Positions 33,086 through 42,584 of a stretch of DNA of 64,000 bases are shown here, in pieces (the stretch's first letter is position 1; each line of letters opens with the position of its first letter). The DNA is taken from NCBI GenBank assembly GCA_031963045.1, contig JASSUK010000015.1, positions 1-64,000 of the forward strand, in the 5' to 3' direction. The notes below the pieces were generated by a model. It worked only from the letters and a program-made list of their open reading frames with translations, was not told where the DNA came from and ran no database searches. Source of the stretch: JASSUD01 sp031963045 (lineage in GTDB: Bacteria > Pseudomonadota > Gammaproteobacteria > Burkholderiales > Burkholderiaceae). Position numbers and translations under genes: made by a program.

Positions 33086-36000
33086 TCAAGCAAATTCCGT
33101 CGCCCCTCTCTGCTTTAACAGCTTAAGATTTATCTCGCTTAAACCTTTTACCCCTTCTATTAATGCCCCTCTCGCGGTTAGGAAATCATGTCCCGTACTC
33201 CAGCAAAAAATTTCCTTATATTCTTCGCCCTCTTTTTCCACTTTCCACTGCCGAATGGTTTTATCCGCACCACCTATTGCTAGATATTGATCGCCTGAAA
33301 TCTCTTTCCAATCTAAGCTTGTTACTAAAGCACAATCTTGAATCACTTTCAGACATTCGCCCGTCTCGACATCCCACAATCGAACTGTAAAGTCGGAGCC
33401 ACCGGAAGCCAGCAAATCGCCTTTGGGCGAATACACTAAGCTCATAACAAATCCAGTATGGCCAGTCAAAGTAAGGACTTCAGCACCTGTTTTAGTGTCC
33501 CAAAGACGTACCGTACCATCCTCAGGGCCGCCAGCCGAGGCTAGCAAATTGCCTTGCGGCGAATAGGCTATGGTTTTAGGGGGCTCTTCTATATTGCCAT
33601 TTAAAATATGAAGTTCAACGCCCGTTTTGACATCCCATAGTCGTACTGTCCCGTCATCACTGCAGGAGGCAAGTTGATCTCCTTGCGGTAAATATGCCAC
33701 TTTATTAATACTCTTCCCCTCCTGATGACCGCTTAAGACCTTAAGCTCAGTGCCCGTTTTGATATCCCACAATCGCACTGTTCCATCATCACCACCCGAG
33801 GCAAGTTGACTCCCTTGCGGCGAATACTTAACGCTATAAACATAACCAGTATGACCGTGCAAGGCTTTAAGCTCAGTGCCCGTTTTGACATCCCACAGTC
33901 GCACAGTTTCATCCTCACCACCCGAAGCAAGTTGATCCCCTTGCGGAGAATATGTAGCGCTAAAAACAATACCCGTATGACCTCGAAGGTCCTTAAGCTT
34001 GGCGCCCGTTTTGACATTCCACAGTTGCACTGTTCCAACCGCACTGCATGAGGCAAGCTGATCTCCTTGCGGTGAATACATCACACTCCTAACTGCGTCT
34101 GCATGCTCGCCGAGGACGTTATGCTCATTGCCGGTTTTTATATCCGACAAACGCATTGTCTTACCTGAACCACCAAAGGCAAGCTGATTTCCTCGCGGAC
34201 TATACGCGACGCTCAAAACTAGATTCTCATGACCACCAAAAGTGTTCAGACATGCGCGCTCTTTGACATCCCACAACTGCGCTTTGCCATCGAAACCACC
34301 TGAGACAAGCAAAAGATCCCCTTGCGGTGAATACACTACCTTATTTACCCCCTCCTGCTCTAAGTCTAAGGTGTGCAGTTCAGCACCCGTTTTGACATCC
34401 CATAAGCATACTTTTCCTTTATCATCGCACGAGGCAAGCTGGTCTCCTTGTAACGAATAGGCCAAGCTTATGATCGCACTGTCATGACCTTCCAGAATAT
34501 GAAGTTCAACACCCGTGTTAACATCCCATAGCCGGACAGTCTGGGAATCGCCTGAAGCAAGCTGATCATTTTTCGGATGGTATGCAACGCTAAAAATTGC
34601 GCCATCATGGCCGATTAAGGTTTTAAGTTCGGCGCCTGTTTTGACATCCCACAAACGCACTGTATTGTCCATGCCGCCCGCGATAAGCTGATCTCCTTGC
34701 GGATTAAACGTAAGGGCAGTACACCAACCCGCGTCAAAACTAAAGATGTGCAACGTTGCCCCCGTTTCAACGTCCCACAATCGAACTGTTTCGTCTGCAC
34801 TACCTGAGGCAAGCTGAGTACCTTCGGGATTGAATGTAATGCTATACATATCGTCCCTTTCGTCTGTTCCGTCCGTATAGCCAATTAAAGTCTGAATTTT
34901 TTCCCAATTTGAAGTCTGATAAACGCTGATTTTGCCGTTCATCAAACCTGTGGCAAATCTGTTCCCATCCGGTGAGTATGTGGCAGCGAACACACCACTC
35001 TCCTCTTGAAGAGATGGCCATTCGCCAAACTGCACCCCTGCCATCTGGGCTTCACTTAAATTCGCCTGCCGCAACCAACTCTTGTCAAGTTTGGCTCCGG
35101 TTAAATCCGCTTTTTGCAACTGCGCTGAATCGAACATGCCATAACTCAGATCCGCTCCCGGGATTCGGATTCCCTTCAAATCCGCTCTGATAAACGGTAT
35201 TCCTGCTCTGACCAAAGTCGTGATCGCATTCGCCACTCCTCTTTCAAACTGAACACCGCCCTCTCCTTTAGATTGCTCAAGCACACTCAGAAGATGGCTT
35301 TTTAACTCCGGCTCTTGCCGCACACGCTCTGCTAAAAATTGCAATACAGCCGGATCATTCGCAATATCTAGTCTATTGAGCCAAGAAGTTAGCCCCATCT
35401 TTTTATGAACATCGAATTCTTCCCACAGCGCTCGTGCTACAAAATAATCTTGTAGCGTTTTGTGGATAAACCGATGTTGATCTCCTTGGCTGATAAGCGG
35501 GGCATTTAAGCGCATTAACACGGTCATCGCATTCTCGTCGCCTAATAGCCGCTTACGCCAATCATGACTTACTTCAATAGTAGGCTCTTCCCAGGGATCA
35601 TCTGATTTAGCTGAATAAGTAACGGTTACTTCACCCACTCTGTACATTTCAAGCGCTAATTTCTTACTAAAACCCACTCCTCGCTCAGAAAATCCTTTAC
35701 GTTCCAAACTCCTAAACTCTCTGACCTCCTCGGGGTTTAGCTGAATCTGAGATAAACGTTGTTGTGAGCGATTAAACCAGCTCTTCACAAACTGCTCATA
35801 AAGCGCAATTCTGGTAAAGCGTTGGCCTCTTGCTTGAAGTACCTCACTCAACTCAGGCAACTCGCTTAAGCTTATTTTGAGCAAGAATGGATTGCCCACT
35901 AGCTCTTTTAAGTCAGATTGCTTTAGTGCTTTTTTATACTGTTTTGCGCTCCAAGACCCCTCTGGATGCGCTTTCTTATATTGATCTACATACCGCTCTA

Positions 36001-38143
36001 TGGTTTCTTCTGAAAAAGTAGCCAGCTGATATTCCTGCAATGCGCTGCGCTCACCGGATGGATGAAATTTGTAGTAATAATTTGATCCTAAATACTCTGG
36101 CCGGCTGCTGATAATAATTTTGGTGTCTTGCCAGCTCTCTAAACCATTATCTTTATAAAAATTCCGTTGACGATCTTTAATTTCATCAAATCCATCTAGA
36201 ATCAATATAAAGCGATGCTTGCTCTGTAACGCTTTAATGTGCTCTTTTGAAAATCCTTGCGTTTCAAAAAATGCTTCAACCAGATTTCGATTGGATTCTG
36301 GCAAGCTCGATAATTGGATAAAAACAGGGATTGGACTATCATCCGTTGCACTCGCTTGCATATAGGCATCCCATAAGCCAACTGCGAGGTGACGGTTAAA
36401 AGTGGATTTACCTGAACCTGCTTCGCCCAACAGCAGCAATACTTTTTTATCCGACTGCAAAAACTCCTGAAATTTGCTCTCTAAATCAAAGCGGATTGAA
36501 TCGTAAAGCGACATGCCTTCAGGCGAAACATAATTAGCCAGTGCATCTTTAATCTCTCTATCTTGCTGCAACCCCTCTAAATAGGTAGTTCTTAATCTCT
36601 GAATATTTTCGTGCAAGTTACCTAGTAAGTTTTTAACCAGCGCATCTACTCCCGTTTGGATTTGGGTCAGATTCCGTGATTGATCTGATAACTGTGTGCC
36701 AAGTTGTTCTATGGTTGGGGCAAGCTGGCTATACCATGTCATCCGCATCTGCTCGAAAATACCGTCTACTAACTTGCTAAACTCAAGTCCGTCAAGCATC
36801 GAATTATTCTGTAACCGAGAAATACAATCGCTGTATCCCTGCCAGAACTTATTCAGAAACATTTGAGCTTCGTCACTGTCCGCTAATAACCGCTCGATCA
36901 GCTTGAATAGAACCCAGTGCCGACCTTGATTCGGATAAACCTCTCGTCCTGCTCCAGCTTGCGTCTCAAAACGCGGTATATCCTCGAGCCGAACTGTGGT
37001 CGCTGAAACAAAATTTGACAAGCATCCATCGTAGCTATTCCTGGTTAACGAGACTGGGATAATGCCGTGCTTATCTCTAAGTTCTTCTGCTCGGATCTGC
37101 AAAAAAGCTATTTCCGTCAATACATGATGGAACCCTGCTTTATATTTCTCATCTTGTGAAAATATTTCGATTGCCTCACGTATCGCTGAGGTACCCGTTG
37201 AGTCCCCATCTCGAAGGTAGATTTCCCGCCCCTCTAGGTAAGCCTTTTGAAGAGTTTGATAAAAATCTTCAAAGTGCGGCCACTTTAGGTAGCTTCCCAA
37301 TACTTCAGAACAACACACCACGACCTTATCGACTCGCTTCACGTCACCACTCAATGGATGAGGTAGCAGACACAGCTGATTGGTTAATATATCTTCTAGC
37401 CTGCCGTCCTTTTTAGGATAACCCGAGACACTTGAATAAGGCTGTCCCATGGGCGTTTGGTCCGAATACAGAATGACTTGAATTTGAGATAGCTTATCGA
37501 TTAAATATTTAGACGTAGAAGCTTCAGCCTTTCCATGCGCCGGATTGTCGTGCGCGTACACTAAAAACATACTGGGTTTATTGGCTAGCTTTAGGGAGCC
37601 TAGCGTTGAGAGCGCTTTTTCAAACAGGTAATCCGCCTGCCTACTTTTTTCCTGGGCCGACGAAGCCGTTGGCAGCTCCTGAGTAGCCGTTAAGGCAGAC
37701 GGAACTGATGCAACTAATTCAGGCGAGGAGCGTTTCTTAAAAAAAGAAGGCTGAGTAGCGCTAGATAAAGCTTGTGCTGCATCCCGCGCCCTTTGGACAG
37801 ATAGAGGCCGCTGTGTGGGCACATCATTGCCATTGATCAGATTCAATTGATTTGGGGAGGGGGACGCAGGGCTTTGCTCCCCAAAGTGCGTCGTTGTATC
37901 TGGCTCTTCAAGCCCACTTAAAAAAGTAAAATATTCCTCACATATCGTATCGAAATTTATTTTTGCTCTTGGATCACCAGGATTTCTTCCATGTTCAGTT
38001 TTAGCTTGCTCAACCGCATTTTGGTACCATTTTTTGGCTTCTTCTGGATTTTCTTTCGCTTTATACGCTTGCGCCCGGAGTAACAGATGCTGCGAGGAGA
38101 TGGCTGGCGATGACGGCCGTATTCCGGCGATAAGATTAAGCAA
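33086..38143 (-). CDS. STAND NTPase: SEFIR/TIR-like + NACHT + pentapeptide + 14 WD40 (type B1)
   Basis: 1685 residues. A TPR-like N terminus (AKKWYQNAVEQAKTEH); a SEFIR/TIR-like domain from about 190 (MFLVYAHDN, QVILYSDQTPMG, VDKVVVCCSEVLG); a coiled linker; a NACHT unlike type A, with Walker A GEAGSGKST (about 573) and Walker B FILILDGFDEI (about 644); pentapeptide-type ADL/ANL repeats (about 980-1035); then 14 WD40 units of about 40 residues with TVRLWDVKTG signatures. Fourteen units fit two seven-bladed propellers. Probably a ligand-gated switch whose sensor is the propeller pair. No signal peptide. Its promoter block is shared with 46334 and 62531. Confidence 0.82.
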   Translation of the reverse strand: MLNLIAGIRPSSPAISSQHLLLRAQAYKAKENPEEAKKWYQNAVEQAKTEHGRNPGDPRAKINFDTICEEYFTFLSGLEEPDTTTHFGEQSPASPSPNQLNLINGNDVPTQRPLSVQRARDAAQALSSATQPSFFKKRSSPELVASVPSALTATQELPTASSAQEKSRQADYLFEKALSTLGSLKLANKPSMFLVYAHDNPAHGKAEASTSKYLIDKLSQIQVILYSDQTPMGQPYSSVSGYPKKDGRLEDILTNQLCLLPHPLSGDVKRVDKVVVCCSEVLGSYLKWPHFEDFYQTLQKAYLEGREIYLRDGDSTGTSAIREAIEIFSQDEKYKAGFHHVLTEIAFLQIRAEELRDKHGIIPVSLTRNSYDGCLSNFVSATTVRLEDIPRFETQAGAGREVYPNQGRHWVLFKLIERLLADSDEAQMFLNKFWQGYSDCISRLQNNSMLDGLEFSKLVDGIFEQMRMTWYSQLAPTIEQLGTQLSDQSRNLTQIQTGVDALVKNLLGNLHENIQRLRTTYLEGLQQDREIKDALANYVSPEGMSLYDSIRFDLESKFQEFLQSDKKVLLLLGEAGSGKSTFNRHLAVGLWDAYMQASATDDSPIPVFIQLSSLPESNRNLVEAFFETQGFSKEHIKALQSKHRFILILDGFDEIKDRQRNFYKDNGLESWQDTKIIISSRPEYLGSNYYYKFHPSGERSALQEYQLATFSEETIERYVDQYKKAHPEGSWSAKQYKKALKQSDLKELVGNPFLLKISLSELPELSEVLQARGQRFTRIALYEQFVKSWFNRSQQRLSQIQLNPEEVREFRSLERKGFSERGVGFSKKLALEMYRVGEVTVTYSAKSDDPWEEPTIEVSHDWRKRLLGDENAMTVLMRLNAPLISQGDQHRFIHKTLQDYFVARALWEEFDVHKKMGLTSWLNRLDIANDPAVLQFLAERVRQEPELKSHLLSVLEQSKGEGGVQFERGVANAITTLVRAGIPFIRADLKGIRIPGADLSYGMFDSAQLQKADLTGAKLDKSWLRQANLSEAQMAGVQFGEWPSLQEESGVFAATYSPDGNRFATGLMNGKISVYQTSNWEKIQTLIGYTDGTDERDDMYSITFNPEGTQLASGSADETVRLWDVETGATLHIFSFDAGWCTALTFNPQGDQLIAGGMDNTVRLWDVKTGAELKTLIGHDGAIFSVAYHPKNDQLASGDSQTVRLWDVNTGVELHILEGHDSAIISLAYSLQGDQLASCDDKGKVCLWDVKTGAELHTLDLEQEGVNKVVYSPQGDLLLVSGGFDGKAQLWDVKERACLNTFGGHENLVLSVAYSPRGNQLAFGGSGKTMRLSDIKTGNEHNVLGEHADAVRSVMYSPQGDQLASCSAVGTVQLWNVKTGAKLKDLRGHTGIVFSATYSPQGDQLASGGEDETVRLWDVKTGTELKALHGHTGYVYSVKYSPQGSQLASGGDDGTVRLWDIKTGTELKVLSGHQEGKSINKVAYLPQGDQLASCSDDGTVRLWDVKTGVELHILNGNIEEPPKTIAYSPQGNLLASAGGPEDGTVRLWDTKTGAEVLTLTGHTGFVMSLVYSPKGDLLASGGSDFTVRLWDVETGECLKVIQDCALVTSLDWKEISGDQYLAIGGADKTIRQWKVEKEGEEYKEIFCWSTGHDFLTARGALIEGVKGLSEINLKLLKQRGATEFA

Positions 38144-38204
38144 TTTTTTTCCTAAACATTGGGCGGCTTATATAGAAAACCCCCGGTTTGCAAAGTAATT
38201 TTTC

Positions 38205-38375
38205 AATAATATTTTTATGCATATAGATAAATCTAATAATGCATATAGATCATGGCATAACACCCTGAAATCTTTACAAGATTATTCTTATTTAATGGTG
38301 GTTACATCTTATGCCTGAACTGCCGCTTGTTTCTTCCGAACGCCCGGCAGGCCGCCTACCATGCTTTCAAGAATC
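38205..38375 (-). promoter_or_regulatory. Conserved type-B upstream block, copy 1
   Basis: About 100 bases (AGATAAATCTAATAATGCAT, then AAGATTATTCTTATTTAATG) also occur upstream of the genes starting at 46334 and 62531, always in the same orientation to the gene. On the minus strand a TTGTAA could be a -35 box. Toward 38375 a further piece (CGGCAGGCCGCCTACCATGC) is shared only with 46100-46150. Confidence 0.6.
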
Positions 38376-38412
38376 ATCAAGGCAGCGATACGCTGTGGCG
38401 ATTACTACATAT

Positions 38413-38537
38413 AAAAAACCCCCAATAAATTTGGACCTTACTAGTCCAAATTTATTGGGGGTTTTTATACTATTTTTGGATATTTATGGAGCAGTTTTTC
38501 TATTTATCAACTCACCGCTTTTTGCATTAAAAATTGC
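38413..38537. repeat. 125-bp direct repeat, copy 1 (terminator plus pepA end)
   Basis: Matches 52597-52721 in the same orientation. It includes the full terminator hairpin and a diverged copy of the last 31 bases of pepA. The two copies bound a 14-kb segment. Confidence 0.85.
38414..38466. terminator. Bidirectional terminator after the NB-ARC gene
   Basis: A perfect 23-bp stem with a 7-base loop, AAAAACCCCC at one end and GGGGGTTTTT at the other. It follows the minus-strand gene ending at 38561. Confidence 0.9.
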
Positions 38538-38560
38538 TTTTATGAGTCTCGTCAGCTGGC

Positions 38561-41500
38561 TTACATCACTGCGCAACGTCCTTGCTGGTCACGTGCCTCT
38601 TGTGCTTTTTGTTGCGTTTCAAGCTCGCTCTTAAACGCCCCCTGATAGAGAGGGTTACGTACCTCTATCGGAGAACCAAGGCGGTATCCGTAAGTACTGG
38701 GGTACGCTTGCCCAGAGGGGAGGTACAGCTGTTGTCCTTCTTTCTCTGTCCCAATCTTAATACCTGGTTTGGTAAAAAAGCCCTGCACACTCCATTTACC
38801 TTTTGCTCGCCCTGACTCTACCTTTTTAGCATGCGATAAGCGTTCATTGGCTGTACCTGTCATCAACGCTACGACGACCCGCTCCTGAGTAGAGAGCGTA
38901 TCAACCTTCCCTGCTTGTAAGTACTCCATCAAGCGCAGCGCCCCATTTTGGGCTAGTGTCTGAATATCTTTAGTAGACCAGGTTGGGTCTGAAAGCACAG
39001 GCTGCCAGCAGCGGGCTGCGTAGTCGCCCATTGCCTCTATTTGCTGCTGGATGCGCTCGATCACTTGCAAACTTTTTGGCTTTTCTTCAGGCGTTGCAAA
39101 AGTATCAGCCACACGCTGCGCTTCTGCTTTTCCCTTAGCGTGCTGCCGATCGGTAAGCGTTTGCGCTACCCCCTTAACAATGGCAGGTATATCTATTGTG
39201 GCAGTGACGCTTAATGTGGCATCGAGTTGGATTTGAGGTAGGGCCCCTGAAAGCGACTGAACCAACCCATTTACCAAATCAGCTTTACTCATCGGCATCG
39301 CTTCTTCATTGGCGTGACGCAGCTGCTGAACTATTTCATAATTCAGCTTCTCTTTAAATTGCTCGGCAAAAAGACGAACGGGTCGGTTCTGTTCTGCATT
39401 CAAGTCAATCTGGTGCGTCAACTTGGAATACCATAGTTCGTCTTGCTCACGTTGTAATTCACGTTTTTTCGCTACTTCAGCTTCTTGGGTTCTGAGCTTG
39501 ACCTGCTCCTGTTTGAGCTGGGCTTGCTGGGCCTCAAGGTCCGCTTTTGAATGACGCTGCCAGAACCAGTAATAGGCTTGGTCTTCGAGAGTTTGAATTT
39601 GTTCGCTGGTCAAACACTTCGATGGCGCACTACCGGTGACCAACTCCGTTTCGACATGCTCTGTTAGCTCTGTTTGTGTCTCCCAGTTAGCTATTGGAGC
39701 GTCAAGTGGAGCTGACTTCACTTGCTGATGGCGTTGCAATAGTTTTTGTTCAATATTCAGCCTTAAGGCCTCGGTAGTGGAATGGAAGGCCTTGATTTGC
39801 AGAGGTGCAGCTTGGTCGATGAAGAGTTTAGCTAAGGCCTTATATCCTGTGTCGTCAAATGCTCGCGCAAGATTGAAGTAAGCTCGTGCCTGTCTTTCTT
39901 GACGTTTACCGTCGTAATACAGGATTTGGCAGGTATGTGTGATCCCTAACTCAACCTGCTTCGCAGCCAAGTAGACCTCTCCCACATAAATCGAAAGCAT
40001 TCCTAATGCCTGATGTTGGTTGGCTGTCTTATGGGCTAGATAAATACGGTGCGTCTCACACAGCGTCTCTATCGCTTCTTGGTAAGTCCGCTCAGCTTCA
40101 GGCTTAGCGTCTTCTACTTCTTTTTGGATAATCCCCTGATCGACCAACAATTCCGCGCGCGTGCGTTCGTCAAACACGATCGGATGCTGGTTCATCCATT
40201 GTTGTAATTTTTCATATTCTTCAAGCGTATCGACTAAACGCCCTTGTTTACGCAATGCGCGAGTGTAATTGCGCAGTGTATAGGCAATGGCTTCGGGATC
40301 ACCTGCTTCACCCAAGTTCACTTGAATCGCATAACTCTTCTCAAAATTCTGCATCACTTCCACACCCACCTGGCCTCGTGGCACAAGCTGAGAAGCCAGG
40401 GTACCCGCTTGGTACAAATATTCTTGGCCGTACAGTTTGAGTAATTTTGTTTCATCCTGGCTAATGGATTGGGCCGTAAAGTGCTCGGGTGCCTGTTCAA
40501 AGTGCGTGATCAGCTCTTTAGATAGCCCTTGCTTAAAGAAGTGCTTGGCTTTTTGCAAGCAATCATAGGCCAGATGCAGCTCACCATGATGCAGATAGTA
40601 GAGTCTGGCTAGACTGCTACCCAATGTCAGCACTTGAGTAAGTAAAGCGGGAGAGTCAGACAAAGAAAGCTTGGCACAAGTCTCAAAAAGAAGCGTATGC
40701 ACCAGATCTGCATACTGTTTTAGGTCAGCCGGCTTGCTTTGACGCCCCGCTGCGCTTTCGTTATCGGTTAAATAATGGAAGACTTCAGACAGGCGTTGAA
40801 TATTTTCTTCTAGCAGTGAGCGCTGCTCTGATGCGTACTGTTTTTGCACCGCACCTAAAAAGGCCGAGTTCAGCTTGAGGCTTTGCGTTGTTTTATCAAT
40901 GTCCAGTATCGCAAGCTGTTCACTGAAAAGCCTATCAATGGCTTCTTCTGCTACTTCATCGGGCTGCTCCTCATTGACAAAAAACGCAAACGGGATGCGA
41001 TGATTTCCAAGCCAGGCAGCCTGCTTAATAAGATGTAAGGCGCGAGCTGCCACCGGGTCCGTCACGGCTTCTGCCTCAAGTGGCGCTAGGCTGGCCTGCA
41101 CAATCTCGTTGAGTAAGGACTCTCGCACATTCTGGTGCTTTTCCGATTTTGCCAAAAAGCTAGAAAAGTTCTGCGCCCCGACCACCTTAGTTTTGTAACG
41201 TTGGCATAGCACTTCGATAACCCCAGGATAACCTCCTGTTAGTTCAACTAGCTGATCGAGATCCGCTTTTTCGAGGGATTCTTTTGGAAGAGACTGCTGA
41301 ACCAATTGCTTCGCTTCATCAGGCGTAAAAAGGCTCAGATGGAGCGATTCAACAGGGCGCCCTAGGCTTTGACCGAGCTTATCTGCCAAGGGTTGGGTGG
41401 TCGTATAGATCAGTTGGGAAGATCCAAAGGATGATTTCAGCCAACTCAACACCAGATCGACATTGCTTGGCGCCAACCCATCCAATACAAAAAGTGAACG

Positions 41501-42013
41501 AGGATGTTGTTTGACATAGTTCGCCACCTGTCGCAGGGCCGCTTGTGGGTTTAACTTCTCATAGCCAAGCGCGTAGCTGATAGCTTGAATATCCGCATGG
41601 GCACTACTGACACTGCTACAGTCAATCCAACCCAGCAAATCATATTGCGCGAAGCAATCACGGTGCGGATCAATTAAACGTTGAAGCAACGTGGTTTTAC
41701 CCACTCTCGGTGGGCCAACGACTTCGATCAGGGTATTAGGCTGAGCTTTGATAAGGTTGAGTAAAGGTGCAGACTGCGCGCTAGGAACGTAATGGGTTGA
41801 GTGAAGTGAGCGCTGTCCCAAAGAAAATTTAGGCTCGGAGATAACCGAAGCACTGTTTAATTCTAGTGCCAGATCAGCATGCCCACAGTCTTGGGCTTGC
41901 TCAGGATTTACTTCGTTGAGGGCGCGCGCTTGCGCCACATTCTCTTGTACAGAGTTATCTGGGGCAGAAGAAAAGGAGGATGTTTTTGAAGAATGCGTCG
42001 GAATATTTAGCAT
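38561..42013 (-). CDS. NB-ARC-like STAND protein with helical repeats and C-terminal CAVM
   Basis: 1150 residues. After a disordered 80-residue N terminus comes an NTPase with Walker A GPPRVGKTT (100-108), Walker B SLFVLDGL (173-180) and a GLPL-like LTGGYPGVIEVL. This is the NB-ARC branch of STAND, unlike the NACHT genes around it. A long TPR-like helical region (about 400-760) is followed by a Gln/Glu-rich coiled coil (about 820-890) and an unrecognised C-terminal domain. The last residues are GRCAVM, matching the eukaryotic CaaX prenylation pattern. There is no visible effector domain; coiled coil or tail may serve as output. Followed by a strong terminator. Confidence 0.75.
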   Translation of the reverse strand: MLNIPTHSSKTSSFSSAPDNSVQENVAQARALNEVNPEQAQDCGHADLALELNSASVISEPKFSLGQRSLHSTHYVPSAQSAPLLNLIKAQPNTLIEVVGPPRVGKTTLLQRLIDPHRDCFAQYDLLGWIDCSSVSSAHADIQAISYALGYEKLNPQAALRQVANYVKQHPRSLFVLDGLAPSNVDLVLSWLKSSFGSSQLIYTTTQPLADKLGQSLGRPVESLHLSLFTPDEAKQLVQQSLPKESLEKADLDQLVELTGGYPGVIEVLCQRYKTKVVGAQNFSSFLAKSEKHQNVRESLLNEIVQASLAPLEAEAVTDPVAARALHLIKQAAWLGNHRIPFAFFVNEEQPDEVAEEAIDRLFSEQLAILDIDKTTQSLKLNSAFLGAVQKQYASEQRSLLEENIQRLSEVFHYLTDNESAAGRQSKPADLKQYADLVHTLLFETCAKLSLSDSPALLTQVLTLGSSLARLYYLHHGELHLAYDCLQKAKHFFKQGLSKELITHFEQAPEHFTAQSISQDETKLLKLYGQEYLYQAGTLASQLVPRGQVGVEVMQNFEKSYAIQVNLGEAGDPEAIAYTLRNYTRALRKQGRLVDTLEEYEKLQQWMNQHPIVFDERTRAELLVDQGIIQKEVEDAKPEAERTYQEAIETLCETHRIYLAHKTANQHQALGMLSIYVGEVYLAAKQVELGITHTCQILYYDGKRQERQARAYFNLARAFDDTGYKALAKLFIDQAAPLQIKAFHSTTEALRLNIEQKLLQRHQQVKSAPLDAPIANWETQTELTEHVETELVTGSAPSKCLTSEQIQTLEDQAYYWFWQRHSKADLEAQQAQLKQEQVKLRTQEAEVAKKRELQREQDELWYSKLTHQIDLNAEQNRPVRLFAEQFKEKLNYEIVQQLRHANEEAMPMSKADLVNGLVQSLSGALPQIQLDATLSVTATIDIPAIVKGVAQTLTDRQHAKGKAEAQRVADTFATPEEKPKSLQVIERIQQQIEAMGDYAARCWQPVLSDPTWSTKDIQTLAQNGALRLMEYLQAGKVDTLSTQERVVVALMTGTANERLSHAKKVESGRAKGKWSVQGFFTKPGIKIGTEKEGQQLYLPSGQAYPSTYGYRLGSPIEVRNPLYQGAFKSELETQQKAQEARDQQGRCAVM

Positions 42014-42150
42014 TAAGGATCCTTATTTTCTTATTTATCGGATTTATTTGTAAAAAATGTAGTATTAAATCCATATTAAAAAAGATGGATTGTAAGATAT
42101 AGATGAAAATAAGCTATACGTAAAACTACTGGAAAGAATTAGCTTAGAAG

Positions 42151-42184
42151 TTAGACGTATCCGTTCGTTCCTAGCGCCTCACTA
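42151..42184. repeat. 34-bp direct repeat, copy 1
   Basis: TTAGACGTATCCGTTCGTTC and the following CTAGCGCCTCACTA recur at 52553-52586 with one mismatch, in the same orientation. The second copy stands 10 bases before the 125-bp repeat. Probably an element edge or recombination footprint. Confidence 0.75.
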
Positions 42185-42257
42185 CTTAGGGGTTTATTCC
42201 AAGGTTCACGTCTTCTAAGCCATGTCTACACTTTTTCCAGGTCAACTAGATAAGTCA

Positions 42258-42577
42258 TCACGCACAATTAAATCTATAAATGGATCCAAAATGATTCAGC
42301 ACGTAATTGATGTCTTTTTCGAGCGTTTCTGGGTCTCGTGCTTTAAAGGCAAGCATTTCCACACCAATCCGAGCCTCTGGCAAGCTCGCTTTAGCCTGCT
42401 CAAATGAATCTGAATTGCAAACTTCTCTTGTAAACGACTGAGCAATTCTTGAGCATTGAGCGCTTCTGCTGTGGCCAAACGCTTTAATTCTTTCAACATC
42501 TCCTCTGAAAGCTTGCTCGGCGCTCCGCTTCGCGGCGCATCTTGATGGCTTAATAAACGGTTGGCATGCGTCAGCAA
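42258..42577 (-). pseudogene. IS630-type transposase N-terminal remnant
   Basis: The frame from 42577 contains PSKLSEEMLKELKRL and RLKRACQRLGLVWK, the winged-helix region of IS630-type transposases. It then shifts frame: the alternative frame continues FKARDPETLEKDINYVL and ends at 42258. The catalytic DDE domain is gone. No terminal repeats were identified. Confidence 0.6.
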
Positions 42578-42584
42578 GTGCGTC

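Noticed and set aside
38311..38634. 107-codon frame starting MPELPLVSSERPAG
   Set aside because: Crosses the terminator hairpin and the NB-ARC gene end in antisense; a similar piece at 46100-46170 is frame-broken, so not a gene.
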